64,000 nucleotides of DNA from Flavivirga algicola. Its GTDB lineage: Bacteria > Bacteroidota > Bacteroidia > Flavobacteriales > Flavobacteriaceae. Positions 39,239 through 48,119 of this stretch are shown here, piece after piece. The notes under the pieces were generated by a model. It worked only from the letters and a program-made list of their open reading frames with translations, was not told the DNA's origin and did not search any database. Numbering within the stretch: the stretch's first letter is position 1; each line of letters begins with the position of its first letter. The DNA is taken from positions 193,170-257,169 of the forward strand of contig NZ_JABBHF010000001.1 of NCBI RefSeq assembly GCF_012910715.1, given 5' to 3'. Made by a program: the position numbers and the translations under genes.

Positions 39239-39740
39239 ACTTAACCACCTCTTTATATCACACTGTTTTTCAGCACTTTATTTCATTATTTTAAAATATG
39301 CACACCTATTTGTACACTAAAACCATAAAAAGAACTTTGAAGATATAATTTGGTCTTCTTTAGTGTCATAAAGGTACAAATTATATAAATATTAATGAGC
39401 CTTACGCAGCATAAGATAAATTATAGTACATTTTACAAATAGGTTTACCCAGTGGATGAAGCTATTTATAACACAGATGGAGCGTTGGCGAAATTATGAT
39501 ATTACGACTAAGATCCATTTATAAAAAATGATAGCTATAGTGTAGTATTATGTAAAATATCCCAGAAACATTGTATTTCATTAGGTTAATTGGAACTTGG
39601 GTCATTAAACTAATTAGCGGTTTGCTTCGTAACATTAAAAAAAAGGAACTTTCAGATTTGCCCTATATGGATGATGGTTCATAATATATCTAATTTATTC
39701 AAGTTTCCTGAGGTCTCATGATTCTTATTTTAATACCACA
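39239..39740. other. Left end of the element, non-coding
   Basis: No gene is supported in these 502 bp. An arm-type site is at 39299-39319. A short open stretch at about 39576-39684 (LIGTWVIKLISGLLRNIKKK..) could be a gene remnant, but I do not recognise it. No clear terminator for the upstream operon is visible. Confidence 0.4.
39299..39319 (+). repeat. Putative integrase arm-type site, left end
   Basis: TGCACACCTATTTGTACAC matches, with few changes, the tandem TTGCACACC motif near the right end, in the same orientation. It lies 61 bp inside the left repeat. Confidence 0.55.
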
Positions 39741-41111
39741 TTAAGACTTGAACTTGAGCTTCTTTTCAATAGCTTCAATCATTACATTGGCAATATCTAG
39801 TCCAGTTGCACTTTCAATACCTTCAAGCCCAGGAGAGGAATTAACCTCTAATAACAAAGGCCCCTTATTAGATCGAATAATATCTACACCAGCGACTGGC
39901 AAATCTAAAATCTTAGCTGCCTTAATAGCTAGCTTACGTTCTTCTGAAGTAATCTTAATTTTAGATGCAGAACCACCTTGATGGATATTTGCTCTAAATT
40001 CTCCTTTAGCAGCTTGCCGCTGCATTGATGCAACCACTTTGCCATTAACTACAAAACAACGTATATCTTGTCCATTTGCTTCTTTAATATATTCTTGAAC
40101 CAAAATATTAGTTTTTACACTCTTAAACGCATTTATTACGCTTTCTGCTGCTTTTGTAGTTTCGGCTAACACAACGCCCTTTCCTTGGGTGCTTTCCAAT
40201 AATTTAATAATAAGTGGAGCACCATTAACCATCTTTATTAAGTCTTTTGTGTCTAACGGAGAATTCGCAAATCCAGTAATTGGTATATGCATATCGTTTT
40301 TAGCAAATAGCTGGGTTGCTAATAACTTATCTCTAGATTGTGTAATAGCATCTGCCGAATTTAAACAATAGGTATTCATAGCGTCAAACTGCCTTAACAA
40401 TGCACATGCATAAAAGGTTACAGATGGTTTTATTCTTGGTATAATTGCATCAAATTCATCAATAACATTGCCACCACGATAGCGTATTTGAGGCTCTTTA
40501 GCATCAAATTTCATATAAGCTTGTTGCACATTAAGAAAAATCATTTCATGTCCTCTTGCTTGTCCTGCTTCAATGAGACGTTTATTACTAAACAACTCTG
40601 GATTGCTTGCCAATAAGGCAATCTTTAATCCAGTCTTTTCTTTTCGAAAAGCCACATACTTTTCATCTAAATCTTCTTGTGAGAATTCAGGCAAAAGGTA
40701 AGTTGTCGATGGATTTACCAAATAGCGATTGTGTAATGCTTCTCTACCTAGTAACATTCTAAATTCCATAGAATCTCGGTTAGCTAGTGTTAATTCAATA
40801 TCAAAAATATCGTCTTCCAAAGTTATTGGGGCTTTTATAACAAGACGTTCTTCAGATATACCCATTGAACTCTTTACAGAACGTTTTGCATGAATCTTTG
40901 CCTCACAAATTATATCTATACTTCTATTGTCTTGAAGAGGATTGACATGAAAGCGCACCCACTCTTCAGTATCTTTATAGAAAACTTTAATCTTATTTGC
41001 TTGTATAGATGATGTTTTGGCACCTGAATCTACACGTGCTTTTATTGCAGAAATACCAAAGGCTTCAAATGAACACCATTCTTCACTTCCAATTATTTTT
41101 AAATCGTTCAA
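39741..41111 (-). CDS. Fused RimB-like retropepsin and RimK-like ATP-grasp amino-acid ligase
   Basis: This protein of about 456 residues has an N-terminal aspartic-protease-like domain of the ATP-dependent zinc protease/RimB type ([12 protein letters not shown] near the start, MLLGREAL later). It is followed by a RimK-type ATP-grasp ligase ([74 protein letters not shown]). RimK enzymes add glutamate or similar residues to a carboxyl group, classically on ribosomal protein S6. I favour the TTG at 41111, six bases after the DUF155 stop, because homologues begin at the KIIGSEEWC region. An ATG at 41183 would overlap the conserved end of DUF155 by 67 bp. It is last in the operon. Confidence 0.85.
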   Translation of the reverse strand: MNDLKIIGSEEWCSFEAFGISAIKARVDSGAKTSSIQANKIKVFYKDTEEWVRFHVNPLQDNRSIDIICEAKIHAKRSVKSSMGISEERLVIKAPITLEDDIFDIELTLANRDSMEFRMLLGREALHNRYLVNPSTTYLLPEFSQEDLDEKYVAFRKEKTGLKIALLASNPELFSNKRLIEAGQARGHEMIFLNVQQAYMKFDAKEPQIRYRGGNVIDEFDAIIPRIKPSVTFYACALLRQFDAMNTYCLNSADAITQSRDKLLATQLFAKNDMHIPITGFANSPLDTKDLIKMVNGAPLIIKLLESTQGKGVVLAETTKAAESVINAFKSVKTNILVQEYIKEANGQDIRCFVVNGKVVASMQRQAAKGEFRANIHQGGSASKIKITSEERKLAIKAAKILDLPVAGVDIIRSNKGPLLLEVNSSPGLEGIESATGLDIANVMIEAIEKKLKFKS

Positions 41112-41116
41112 TGTAT

Positions 41117-41905
41117 TTATTTTATAATTTTTAAAATGACTAAATCTATTACCTCTATAACTATTAAAATGATAATAATCCATTCTAACCTACTACTTTC
41201 TTTATGGAACATTATGTCTTTAAATAGGTCAAGGTTTTCTTTTACAATATTTACCTGTTGATTGATAATTTGGTATCTATCTTTTAAATCGAATTTTTTC
41301 TTTAATTCTGAATTAAGCTTATTGAGGTTTTTATCATCCCAAGCGGCATCATGGGAGTCGAAAATATATAGGTTTTCAGAAATCTTATTTTTCACATTTA
41401 ACACTTTGCCTATATAGCATTTTAATTTTTTTCCACCAATATTTAACTTACCATGATTCTCTAGATAACTTGTATGTCTTCTAGTATCTTCTAATAACTG
41501 TTCTGCAATACTAGCGTAATAATCTAGTGCCAAAGAATGCGATAGATTAAGCATCACTAAACGAAGCTTTTCTGCATCATTGTCTGGTAAGGTTACGTTA
41601 TCAAAATCTGTACTAAAACAGTCTCCCCCTGTAACTATTTCAAGTGTTTCAGAGATTACTGAATTAATAACAACATCTCCTTTTAGGGTTATATTAATTT
41701 TCTTTTTTAGAACACTAATTTCAGTTGAAGTAAAATTATAAACACAGATAATCCCATATTTAAATGCATATAAATATTTGCCTTGGTCTAAACAAAAAAA
41801 TATTTCGTCGTTATCTGAAAATAAAGGGCGTTGATTAAAAATCGTTTTTAATGATTTAATATCAATATATTCTGCTACTTGAATAGCAATAGCTGTTGTT
41901 TTCAT
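41117..41905 (-). CDS. RMND1/Sif2-like DUF155 protein
   Basis: This 262-residue protein (start ATG at 41905, four bases after the VOC stop) fits the DUF155 family. It has an N-terminal soluble domain ([21 protein letters not shown]-like [14 protein letters not shown]) and a helical middle ([32 protein letters not shown]). The hallmark C-terminus is [18 protein letters not shown], a single membrane anchor. Eukaryotic members such as RMND1 act in mitochondrial translation; the bacterial role is unknown. It is next to a RimK-type ligase, itself linked to ribosomal protein modification, so a translation-related role is plausible inference. Confidence 0.85.
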   Translation of the reverse strand: MKTTAIAIQVAEYIDIKSLKTIFNQRPLFSDNDEIFFCLDQGKYLYAFKYGIICVYNFTSTEISVLKKKINITLKGDVVINSVISETLEIVTGGDCFSTDFDNVTLPDNDAEKLRLVMLNLSHSLALDYYASIAEQLLEDTRRHTSYLENHGKLNIGGKKLKCYIGKVLNVKNKISENLYIFDSHDAAWDDKNLNKLNSELKKKFDLKDRYQIINQQVNIVKENLDLFKDIMFHKESSRLEWIIIILIVIEVIDLVILKIIK

Positions 41906-41909
41906 TGTT

Positions 41910-42323
41910 TTATGAGGTAAAAACCTCAGTCTTGTCTTTAAAACTTTTAAACTCAATCATATACCCATTAGGATCTGTGATAAAAAAGGAAAGATGTTCT
42001 CCAACTTTATTTTCCATAAAAGTAGACTCAGTAGTTACTTCTTGGTTAGACCGTAATAGTTTTCTATATAATGTACCCCAGGTTTCTATACCGATAATAA
42101 CACCAAAGTGAAAGGAAGGTAGAACGTTATCATCAAGTTTGTAGTTTTTAAATTTAAAGTTAAAAGTTCCTGATTCGGTAAAAGTAAGCTGATTGTTGTA
42201 TAAATTTATATCAATCCATTTATCTGTTTGTCTACCTTGAGTAGCACCTAAAGTATCTATATAAAAAGTTTTTGTAACTTCTATACTCTCACAAGGCAAT
42301 GCTAAGTGAAATTGTGCTTTCAT
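41910..42323 (-). CDS. VOC (glyoxalase/dioxygenase superfamily) protein
   Basis: This 137-residue protein starts FHLALPCESIEVTKTFYIDTLGA and ends FFITDPNGYMIEFKSF, which are the paired beta-alpha-beta-beta-beta modules of the vicinal-oxygen-chelate fold. His6 and a C-terminal Glu (IEF) are in the places of usual metal ligands, and a central His (SFHFGV) is present. The actual reaction (lyase, dioxygenase or antibiotic-binding) cannot be inferred. Spacing is 10 bp from the NUDIX gene and 4 bp to the DUF155 gene, firmly within the operon. Confidence 0.85.
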   Translation of the reverse strand: MKAQFHLALPCESIEVTKTFYIDTLGATQGRQTDKWIDINLYNNQLTFTESGTFNFKFKNYKLDDNVLPSFHFGVIIGIETWGTLYRKLLRSNQEVTTESTFMENKVGEHLSFFITDPNGYMIEFKSFKDKTEVFTS

Positions 42324-42333
42324 AATTTCTGTT

Positions 42334-42747
42334 TTAATTTATTTGTTTCCTAAACTGGTCAAAATATAATGTTATTGCACTTCGGTCGTCTTTATCTAGA
42401 TATTCAAGTGCATCATACCAAGGAATCCATAATACTTTTTTAAACTTATGAAGCTCTAATACTTCAATATTTTTAAGAGGTTTTATTATGATAAAGTAAT
42501 GCTTATATATTTCTTGTCGTTCCTTGTTGGTGTTCTTTCTTGACAGAAAATAAGTCAAATCTTTCTTTTTTAACTTTAATCCTATTTCTTCAAAAGTTTC
42601 TCTTATTAATGATTGATAGTCTGTTTCATTTTTCTTCTTCACTCCACCAGCAAGAGAGTATTTTTTCTTAACACCTATCTTTTCAAGAACAAGAATCTTG
42701 TCCTTTTTAACTGCAATAAGTCTAGATTTATCAATTTTGTTTAACAT
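42334..42747 (-). CDS. NUDIX hydrolase
   Basis: This 137-residue protein carries a complete NUDIX box: GGVKKKNETDYQSLIRETFEEIGL fits GX5EX7REUXEEXGU in two adjacent parts, starting at GGV and ending EEIGL. It should hydrolyse a nucleoside diphosphate linked to another moiety, with Mg2+ bound by the box glutamates. The substrate is unknown. It starts two bases after the small acidic protein's stop codon, so translation is probably coupled. Adenylated products of ATP-grasp or polyamine chemistry are conceivable substrates, but that is speculation. Confidence 0.9.
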   Translation of the reverse strand: MLNKIDKSRLIAVKKDKILVLEKIGVKKKYSLAGGVKKKNETDYQSLIRETFEEIGLKLKKKDLTYFLSRKNTNKERQEIYKHYFIIIKPLKNIEVLELHKFKKVLWIPWYDALEYLDKDDRSAITLYFDQFRKQIN

Positions 42748-42749
42748 GA

Positions 42750-43028
42750 TTAATCTAAACCCTCTTCATTTAAAGCATCAATATCTAAACTTTCATTAGT
42801 AGAATTATCATCTTCTTCATATTCTTCCATCGCTTTCACTAATTTCGTACCAATTTTTACAAGATAAATAGTATCATCAGTTCTAACCTCTACCGCTTCA
42901 ATAAGTTCATTATTAGCATTTCTGAATGAAATAATATCGTCATCATCGTATCCATCTGGAAATTTCTCAACTAATAAATTTAAAATATCTTCATTCAGTT
43001 TTTGGTAATCTACAATTTTGCGTATCAT
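42750..43028 (-). CDS. Small acidic conserved protein of unknown function
   Basis: This 92-residue protein (MIRKIVDYQKLNEDILNLLVEKFPDGYDDDDIISF...) is strongly acidic, with a C-terminal run of Glu/Asp (MEEYEEDDN). From memory, similar proteins occur in flavobacteria, sometimes labelled 'DNA primase' without basis. It has no signal peptide or membrane segment. It sits between the deoxyhypusine synthase-like gene (12 bp) and the NUDIX gene (2 bp). A small acidic protein in this setting could be a carrier, inhibitor or modification target, but nothing in the sequence proves this. Confidence 0.7.
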   Translation of the reverse strand: MIRKIVDYQKLNEDILNLLVEKFPDGYDDDDIISFRNANNELIEAVEVRTDDTIYLVKIGTKLVKAMEEYEEDDNSTNESLDIDALNEEGLD

Positions 43029-43039
43029 TTCTTTTAGTG

Positions 43040-44014
43040 TTACATGCCTAACAGATAGGCAAAGATTAATGGAGCAACAATGGTAGCATCACTCTCTATT
43101 ATAAATTTTGGTGTATTAATATCTAATTTTCCCCACGTAATCTTTTCATTTGGCACAGCTCCTGAATACGAACCATAACTTGTAGTAGAATCACTTATTT
43201 GGCAGAAATAACTCCAAAAAGGTGTATCTGTGCGCTCCATATCTTGATATAGCATTGGTACTACACATATAGGAAAATCTCCAGCAATCCCCCCTCCAAT
43301 TTGAAAGAAACCTATTCCTTTTTCAGAGTTATCACTGTACCAATCTGCAAGAAAGGTCATATACTCGATTCCAGATTTCATCGTACTGGCTTTAAGCTCT
43401 CTTTTAAGAACATAACTTGCAAAGATATTCCCCATAGTACTATCTTCCCATCCTGGACAAATTATAGGTAGATTCTTTTCTGCTGCTGCATACATCCAAG
43501 AATCTTTTAAATCAATTTCATAGTAAGCTTCTAATACTCCAGATAAAAGTAACTTATACATATATTCATGAGGCAAGTATCGTTCGCCTTTATCATTAGC
43601 CTCTTTCCAGATGGCATAAATGTGTATTTGCAATCTTCTAAATGCTTCTTCTTCTGGAATGCAAGTATCTGTAACACGGTTAAGTCCTTGTTCCAATAAA
43701 TCCCATTCTTCTTCTGGTGTTAAGTCTCTGTAGTCAGGAATACGTTTATAATGAGAATGTGCCACTAAATTCATAATGTCTTCTTCTAAATTTGCTCCTG
43801 TACAAGAAATGATTTGCACCTTGTCTTGTCGTATCATTTCTGCAAAAATCTTTCCTATTTCTGCTGTACTCATTGCTCCTGCCAAAGACACTAACATCTT
43901 TGAGCCTTTATTTAATTGCTCTTCATAAGATTTTGCTGCATCAACAACAGTAGCAGCATTGAAATGTAAATAATATGTTTCTATAAAATTTGAAATTGCA
44001 CCTTTAGTAGTCAT
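43040..44014 (-). CDS. Deoxyhypusine synthase-family protein
   Basis: This 324-residue protein has the NAD-binding fold of deoxyhypusine synthase: SLAGAMSTAEIGKIFAEMI, SCTGANLEEDI, ICPGWEDSTMGNIFASYVL and FFQIGGGIAGDF. The C-terminal SGAVPNEKITWGK contains Lys296, aligned by motif with the catalytic lysine that forms the aminobutyl imine. Bacteria lack eIF5A, so the bacterial enzymes probably transfer aminobutyl groups between amines (homospermidine-synthase-like) or act on another acceptor. It overlaps the agmatinase gene by 11 bp, which implies coupled expression and supports a role downstream of putrescine. Confidence 0.92.
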   Translation of the reverse strand: MTTKGAISNFIETYYLHFNAATVVDAAKSYEEQLNKGSKMLVSLAGAMSTAEIGKIFAEMIRQDKVQIISCTGANLEEDIMNLVAHSHYKRIPDYRDLTPEEEWDLLEQGLNRVTDTCIPEEEAFRRLQIHIYAIWKEANDKGERYLPHEYMYKLLLSGVLEAYYEIDLKDSWMYAAAEKNLPIICPGWEDSTMGNIFASYVLKRELKASTMKSGIEYMTFLADWYSDNSEKGIGFFQIGGGIAGDFPICVVPMLYQDMERTDTPFWSYFCQISDSTTSYGSYSGAVPNEKITWGKLDINTPKFIIESDATIVAPLIFAYLLGM

Positions 44015-44942
44015 CTTCTTCTTTGAATTTTGATAAATTATTAGTTAATGATCTATCATTATAAGCACTGTCGTAATCGTCTTCTATTGTATCGTTTTGA
44101 AACTTATAGCTTAACATTTTGTAATACAATTTAGCAGCAAGAAAGTCTGAAGACTTATCTATTTCATTAGGGCATAATTCAACAATATCAAACCCAACAA
44201 CATTTTTTTCTGTAAATACTTGCTTTAGAAAATCCATGGTTTCATACCAAAGCAATCCCCCTGGTTCTGGTGTACCTGTACTTGGTAAAACAGAAGGGTC
44301 GAAGGCATCTAAATCGAATGTTATAAATACATTCTCTGTCATTTGATCTATGGCAGAATCCATCCAAGAATCGTCTATTGCCATATCGTGAGCAAAATAA
44401 GTTTTATCCAAATTCATAATAGATTTCTCTTTTATGTCCATAGAACGAATACCTACTTGAATTAAATTGGTGTTTTGACTCGCTTCATAAACTGCACAAG
44501 CATGATTACAAGAACTACCCTCATAACTTTTCCGTAAGTCTGCATGTGCATCAATATGCAAAACCGTTAAGCTTGGAAACATTTCGTTAAATGCTCTAAT
44601 TGTTCCAATAGATATAGAATGTTCACCGCCAAAAACAGTCACAAATTTATTTTTGTTAATGTATTTTTTCGTTACCTCATGTACTGCATCAACCATGTTT
44701 TCTGGAGATGTATTTTCTGTAACGGCATCAGCTAAGTAAATACCTTGTTTATAAATTTCTGAATCCGTCTCAATATCATAAAGTTCCATGTTTTCAGATG
44801 CTTCTAAAAAGGCTTTTGGTCCTTTATCTGCTCCTTTTTGCCATGTACTTGTTCCATCATAGGGAACAGGAATTAATACAATCTTTGCATGTTCTAATTT
44901 TGCAAATTCTTCTGGTATTCCAGCGTAAGTTTTAGTTTCCAT
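44004..44942 (-). CDS. speB: Agmatinase (arginase/ureohydrolase family)
   Basis: This 312-residue enzyme has all six manganese ligands of the ureohydrolase family: His108 (GGEHS), Asp131, His133 and Asp135 (DAHAD), and Asp210 and Asp212 (TFDLDAFDPS). It should convert agmatine to putrescine and urea; arginase or another guanidine hydrolase is less likely, because an arginine decarboxylase gene lies immediately upstream with a 2-bp gap. The extra C-terminal tail (NDTIEDDYDSAYNDRS..) is acidic. Its end overlaps the start of the deoxyhypusine synthase-like gene, completing an arginine-agmatine-putrescine-aminobutyl path. Confidence 0.93.
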   Translation of the reverse strand: METKTYAGIPEEFAKLEHAKIVLIPVPYDGTSTWQKGADKGPKAFLEASENMELYDIETDSEIYKQGIYLADAVTENTSPENMVDAVHEVTKKYINKNKFVTVFGGEHSISIGTIRAFNEMFPSLTVLHIDAHADLRKSYEGSSCNHACAVYEASQNTNLIQVGIRSMDIKEKSIMNLDKTYFAHDMAIDDSWMDSAIDQMTENVFITFDLDAFDPSVLPSTGTPEPGGLLWYETMDFLKQVFTEKNVVGFDIVELCPNEIDKSSDFLAAKLYYKMLSYKFQNDTIEDDYDSAYNDRSLTNNLSKFKEEDDY

Positions 44943-44944
44943 TT

Positions 44945-46405
44945 TTATTTATCTGCTAATTGTAATTCAGCACTTGTATTTAAATATTGAATTGTATGTG
45001 TTTCCGATTTTTTATCATAGCCTAAAATTTCGAGTAACTCTTGACTTTTTTGTTGTTCTCTAAATAACTGCGTTGAGATGTTTCCATGTTCATCTTTATC
45101 AATTAAAACATGTTTGGGGGCAGGGATTAAACAATGTTGCAATCCTCCATAACCACCTATAGATTCTTGATAAGCTCCTATATTGAAAAAACCTATATAT
45201 AATGGTTTGTCTTTGTTATATTTTGGCAAATAGATAGCGTTCATGTGTTGCTCGCTATTATAATAATCGTCACTATCACAGGTTAGGCCTCCAAGTAAAA
45301 CACGCTCGTAAGAATCATTCCAACGGTTTATAGGTAACATGATAAAGCGTTTATTAATCGCCCAAGTATCTGGAAGCGTAGTGATAAATGAAGAGTTTAT
45401 CATATTCCATTTTTCCCTATCATTTTGTTGTTTTTGATAAAGCACTTCATAAATTGCCCCACCACTCTCTCCAACTGTAAAACTTCCAAATTCTGTGAAA
45501 ATATTAGGTACATCAACACCTTCTTCTTCACAGGTAAGCTTAATTTGATTGATGATTTCATCTATGATGTATTCATAATCAAAATCAAAAGCTAATGAGT
45601 TTTTAATAGGGAAACCACCTCCAATATTTAAACTGTTTAGAGATGGGCATATTTTTTTTAAACTTGTATAAACTTTAAGACATTTTAAAAGCTCATTCCA
45701 ATAATAAGCATTATCTCTAATACCCGTGTTAATAAAGAAGTGAAGCATTTTAAGCTGTACTTTCGGATTGTCTTTAATTTGCTTGTTATAAAAAGGCACG
45801 ATGTTTTTATAACCAATTCCTAACCGAGAGGTGTAAAACTCAAATTTGGGTTCTTCTTCCGAAGCTATACGAATACCAATATTAAAATTGTCTTCGATTT
45901 CGTTAGAGAGCAAATCTATTTCTTCGTAGTTATCAATAATTGGAATACAATTTTGATGACCATTATTGATTAACCTCGCAATATTTGTTATGTATTGAGC
46001 ACGCTTGAAACCATTACTAATAACAAACGTATTGTCATTTATTTTTCCTTCTTCTTTTAAAGTTTCAATAATATCTATATCAAAAGCCGAAGAGGTTTCA
46101 ATATGTATGTCATTCTTCAAAGCTTCATTTAAAACATGTTTAAAATGTGAACTTTTTGTACAATAGCAATAGTTATAGTTACCATTGTAGTCATGTTTTT
46201 TAATAGCATTGTTAAACCATACTTTCGACTTATTTATATTATCGGAAATTTTAGGTAAGTATGTAAATTTTAAAGGTGCCCCATAAGTTTCAACCAATTT
46301 ATTTAGGTCTATATCATGGAAAAGTAAGTGGTCTTTCTCAAGAACGAATTCTTCTTGAGGAAAATCAAAAGTTTGATTGATTAAATCAATATATTTTGTA
46401 TTCAT
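44945..46405 (-). CDS. speA: Biosynthetic arginine decarboxylase (PLP, alanine-racemase fold)
   Basis: This 486-residue enzyme is of the compact Bacteroidota type. It starts KYIDLINQTFDFPQEEF and has the PLP lysine Lys84 in YCTKSSHF. Also visible are HFFINTGIRD, the glycine-rich phosphate site NIGGGFP, TEFGSFTVGESG, and the C-terminal GGLTCDSDD with the catalytic Cys/Asp and YIGFFNIGAYQ. It would make agmatine from arginine. It is first of the eight-gene operon in the integrated element. Because similar genes are core in flavobacteria, this may be a second copy or a relocated resident gene. A potentially structured leader lies upstream at 46567-46627. Confidence 0.93.
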   Translation of the reverse strand: MNTKYIDLINQTFDFPQEEFVLEKDHLLFHDIDLNKLVETYGAPLKFTYLPKISDNINKSKVWFNNAIKKHDYNGNYNYCYCTKSSHFKHVLNEALKNDIHIETSSAFDIDIIETLKEEGKINDNTFVISNGFKRAQYITNIARLINNGHQNCIPIIDNYEEIDLLSNEIEDNFNIGIRIASEEEPKFEFYTSRLGIGYKNIVPFYNKQIKDNPKVQLKMLHFFINTGIRDNAYYWNELLKCLKVYTSLKKICPSLNSLNIGGGFPIKNSLAFDFDYEYIIDEIINQIKLTCEEEGVDVPNIFTEFGSFTVGESGGAIYEVLYQKQQNDREKWNMINSSFITTLPDTWAINKRFIMLPINRWNDSYERVLLGGLTCDSDDYYNSEQHMNAIYLPKYNKDKPLYIGFFNIGAYQESIGGYGGLQHCLIPAPKHVLIDKDEHGNISTQLFREQQKSQELLEILGYDKKSETHTIQYLNTSAELQLADK

Positions 46406-46566
46406 TATAAATGTGATAAAAAGTTATTAAAACACGAAAGCAGGTACACCTTCCTAAAAAGAATTAATAACTTAAAATCAAATCATAATTTGATATTGTA
46501 TTTTGGGGACAAAACACAATTTATACCGTGTAGACACGATTTTTACTACGGAAGTTAGCTTTAAAT

Positions 46567-46627
46567 TTCGGTTACCTACTCCGTAAGCTTCTTTTGAATA
46601 TGACTTCCTAATTTTCAAAAGACCGAA
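46567..46627 (-). promoter_or_regulatory. Candidate structured leader upstream of speA
   Basis: Nested perfect inverted repeats are present: outer TTCGGT (46567-46572) with ACCGAA (46622-46627), and inner CTTTTGAA (46591-46598) with TTCAAAAG (46614-46621). ACTTCC in the inner loop (46603-46608) could alternatively pair with GGAAGT at 46550-46555. It lies about 160-220 nt before the speA ATG. No known riboswitch class is recognised. Confidence 0.35.
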
Positions 46628-47153
46628 CTTATAAACATGTTTCAATTTGTTCAGCTAAAAGCCCTTATGATAAAAGCTTTAGTGTTACAAATTAAATATA
46701 AAAAATTGAATAATTGTATTTTTTTAATTTATTTCCTTTCGACACACATTCCACTACTATCCTATCATCGCATAGTAAAAAGAGTATTCCTTTAATATTA
46801 TAGAGAAAACATTGTAGTTTAAACTTCGTCTTTACCAAGTCAAAAGCACATAACGCAAAACATTATAATACAAATACATTGTTATAATAATTTGCTTTAT
46901 ATTCTAACGAAGAAAACCCAGTACTTTTGATTCTGAAATATGCTCTCGAATACTTACGTGTCCATAAGAACACACAAATATATTATAGCAAGTTACTGGA
47001 GAAACCACAAACAATCTTTGTTTAATTAATTAGTTTTTTTTACAATTATAAAGGGTTTTCCCTAAAGAAAAGATTATTATTAATAGTTATCTATTCTAAT
47101 AAAAAACCTCTATGAAAAGCGTGTTCACTAAACTAAGGGGGAAAAGCAAGAGG

Positions 47154-47182
47154 GTAACACGCAGTGGCGTGTTACTGTTTTT
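47154..47182 (+). terminator. Hairpin terminator within the element
   Basis: GTAACACGC (47154-47162), loop AGTG and GCGTGTTAC (47167-47175) form a perfect 9-bp stem followed by TGTTTTTT. No gene on the plus strand ends here, so it may end a small transcript starting upstream. Confidence 0.6.
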
Positions 47183-47226
47183 TATTTAGTTGATTTTCAG
47201 CGCATTGAAAATATGTGCGTTTTGTT

Positions 47227-47301
47227 TTTTAGTAATTTTTACTTTAAAAAGTCTGGTATCCCAGTAAAATCAATGATTTTTTAAAGTAAAAATTACTAAA
47301 A
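47227..47301. repeat. 24-bp perfect inverted repeat with 27-nt spacer
   Basis: The arms at 47227-47250 and 47278-47301 are exact complements, and the spacer contains CTGG-TATC-CCAG. Both outer ends are AT-rich. It could form a long hairpin in RNA or a cruciform in DNA. Confidence 0.8.
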
Positions 47302-48119
47302 TCCTAAAATTTGATGCCATTTGTTCTTTTTTGAAAATGGAAATATCTTCTCAAAATATCGAAGACTACCGCACTCGCTTTGGGCGAGCTTGCTGCATTT
47401 TTAAACTTATGGATTCTCATCGCTCAATCCAGCCTCTAAATCCATAACTTTAAAAACGATTATTCTTTTCCCTTTTAAAACACTCTTTTTTATTTTGCGA
47501 CCTTCGGGAGCAAACAAGAATGTGCCCACAGACACACATCTTGAATTCCTACCCAATGGGCATAGAACTCTAATTTTAGATACACCTTACCTTGAATGAT
47601 GATTATCTGATTTTGAAATATTTTCTTTTAAGATACTTTTCATTATTTACAGCAAACTTTTTCAATGTTTACTGGTGTTCCGAAGGGTTTTACAGTAAAC
47701 TTTTATGTTTAAACTTATTATACAATCAATAAAAACCCATTATTTACAAGGCTTCACGAAGCAAATGGAAACTGTAGCATCGCCTTTGCGCGCTACCCTC
47801 TTGCTATTCATTTCCGCCCGCACACGGTCGAAAACAAATACACAGACAAGGTATTGGCTTAAAGAACGTAATCTGAGTAAAAGAGAGATTTTAAGAAAAA
47901 GATAAGACGGGTTTTATTAAATGTGCAGTTCTTAAATTATTTGTGGTTAAAATATTATGGGGAATTCAAAATAATATGAAGGCAGATTAAATGAGTATTT
48001 AGAATCCTTGATAAATAGTAACGCTTATATTTTATATGATATCAGTGTTATTTCTTTCAGGGATCGTTTTAACATTTAAACCCTAATTTTTCGTTCAATT
48101 CCTTTCCATGTAAAACAAG

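Larger units (their letters stand above)
46406..48119. other. Long non-coding region of the element
   Basis: These 1.7 kb carry no gene I can support; a 66-codon frame at 47705-47905 has unlikely composition. The region holds an inverted repeat ATCAAAT-CATA-ATTTGAT (46477-46494), the candidate leader at 46567-46627, and a hairpin terminator near 47154. A long AT-rich inverted repeat lies at 47227-47301, and GTTTACTG/CAGTAAAC at 47667-47700. A 25-codon frame at 47112-47189 overlaps the hairpin. It may be decayed element DNA or a control region. Confidence 0.5.

Noticed and set aside
39576-39684. Short open stretch with protein-like residues (LIGTWVIKLISGLL..)
   Set aside because: It has only a TTG start, under 40 codons and no recognisable family. 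It may be a gene fragment, but this cannot be supported.
47705-47905. 66-codon open frame in the long non-coding region
   Set aside because: Composition is unlike neighbouring proteins (many Arg/Thr, no domain), there is no supporting neighbour or start signal, and it lies in apparently decayed sequence.
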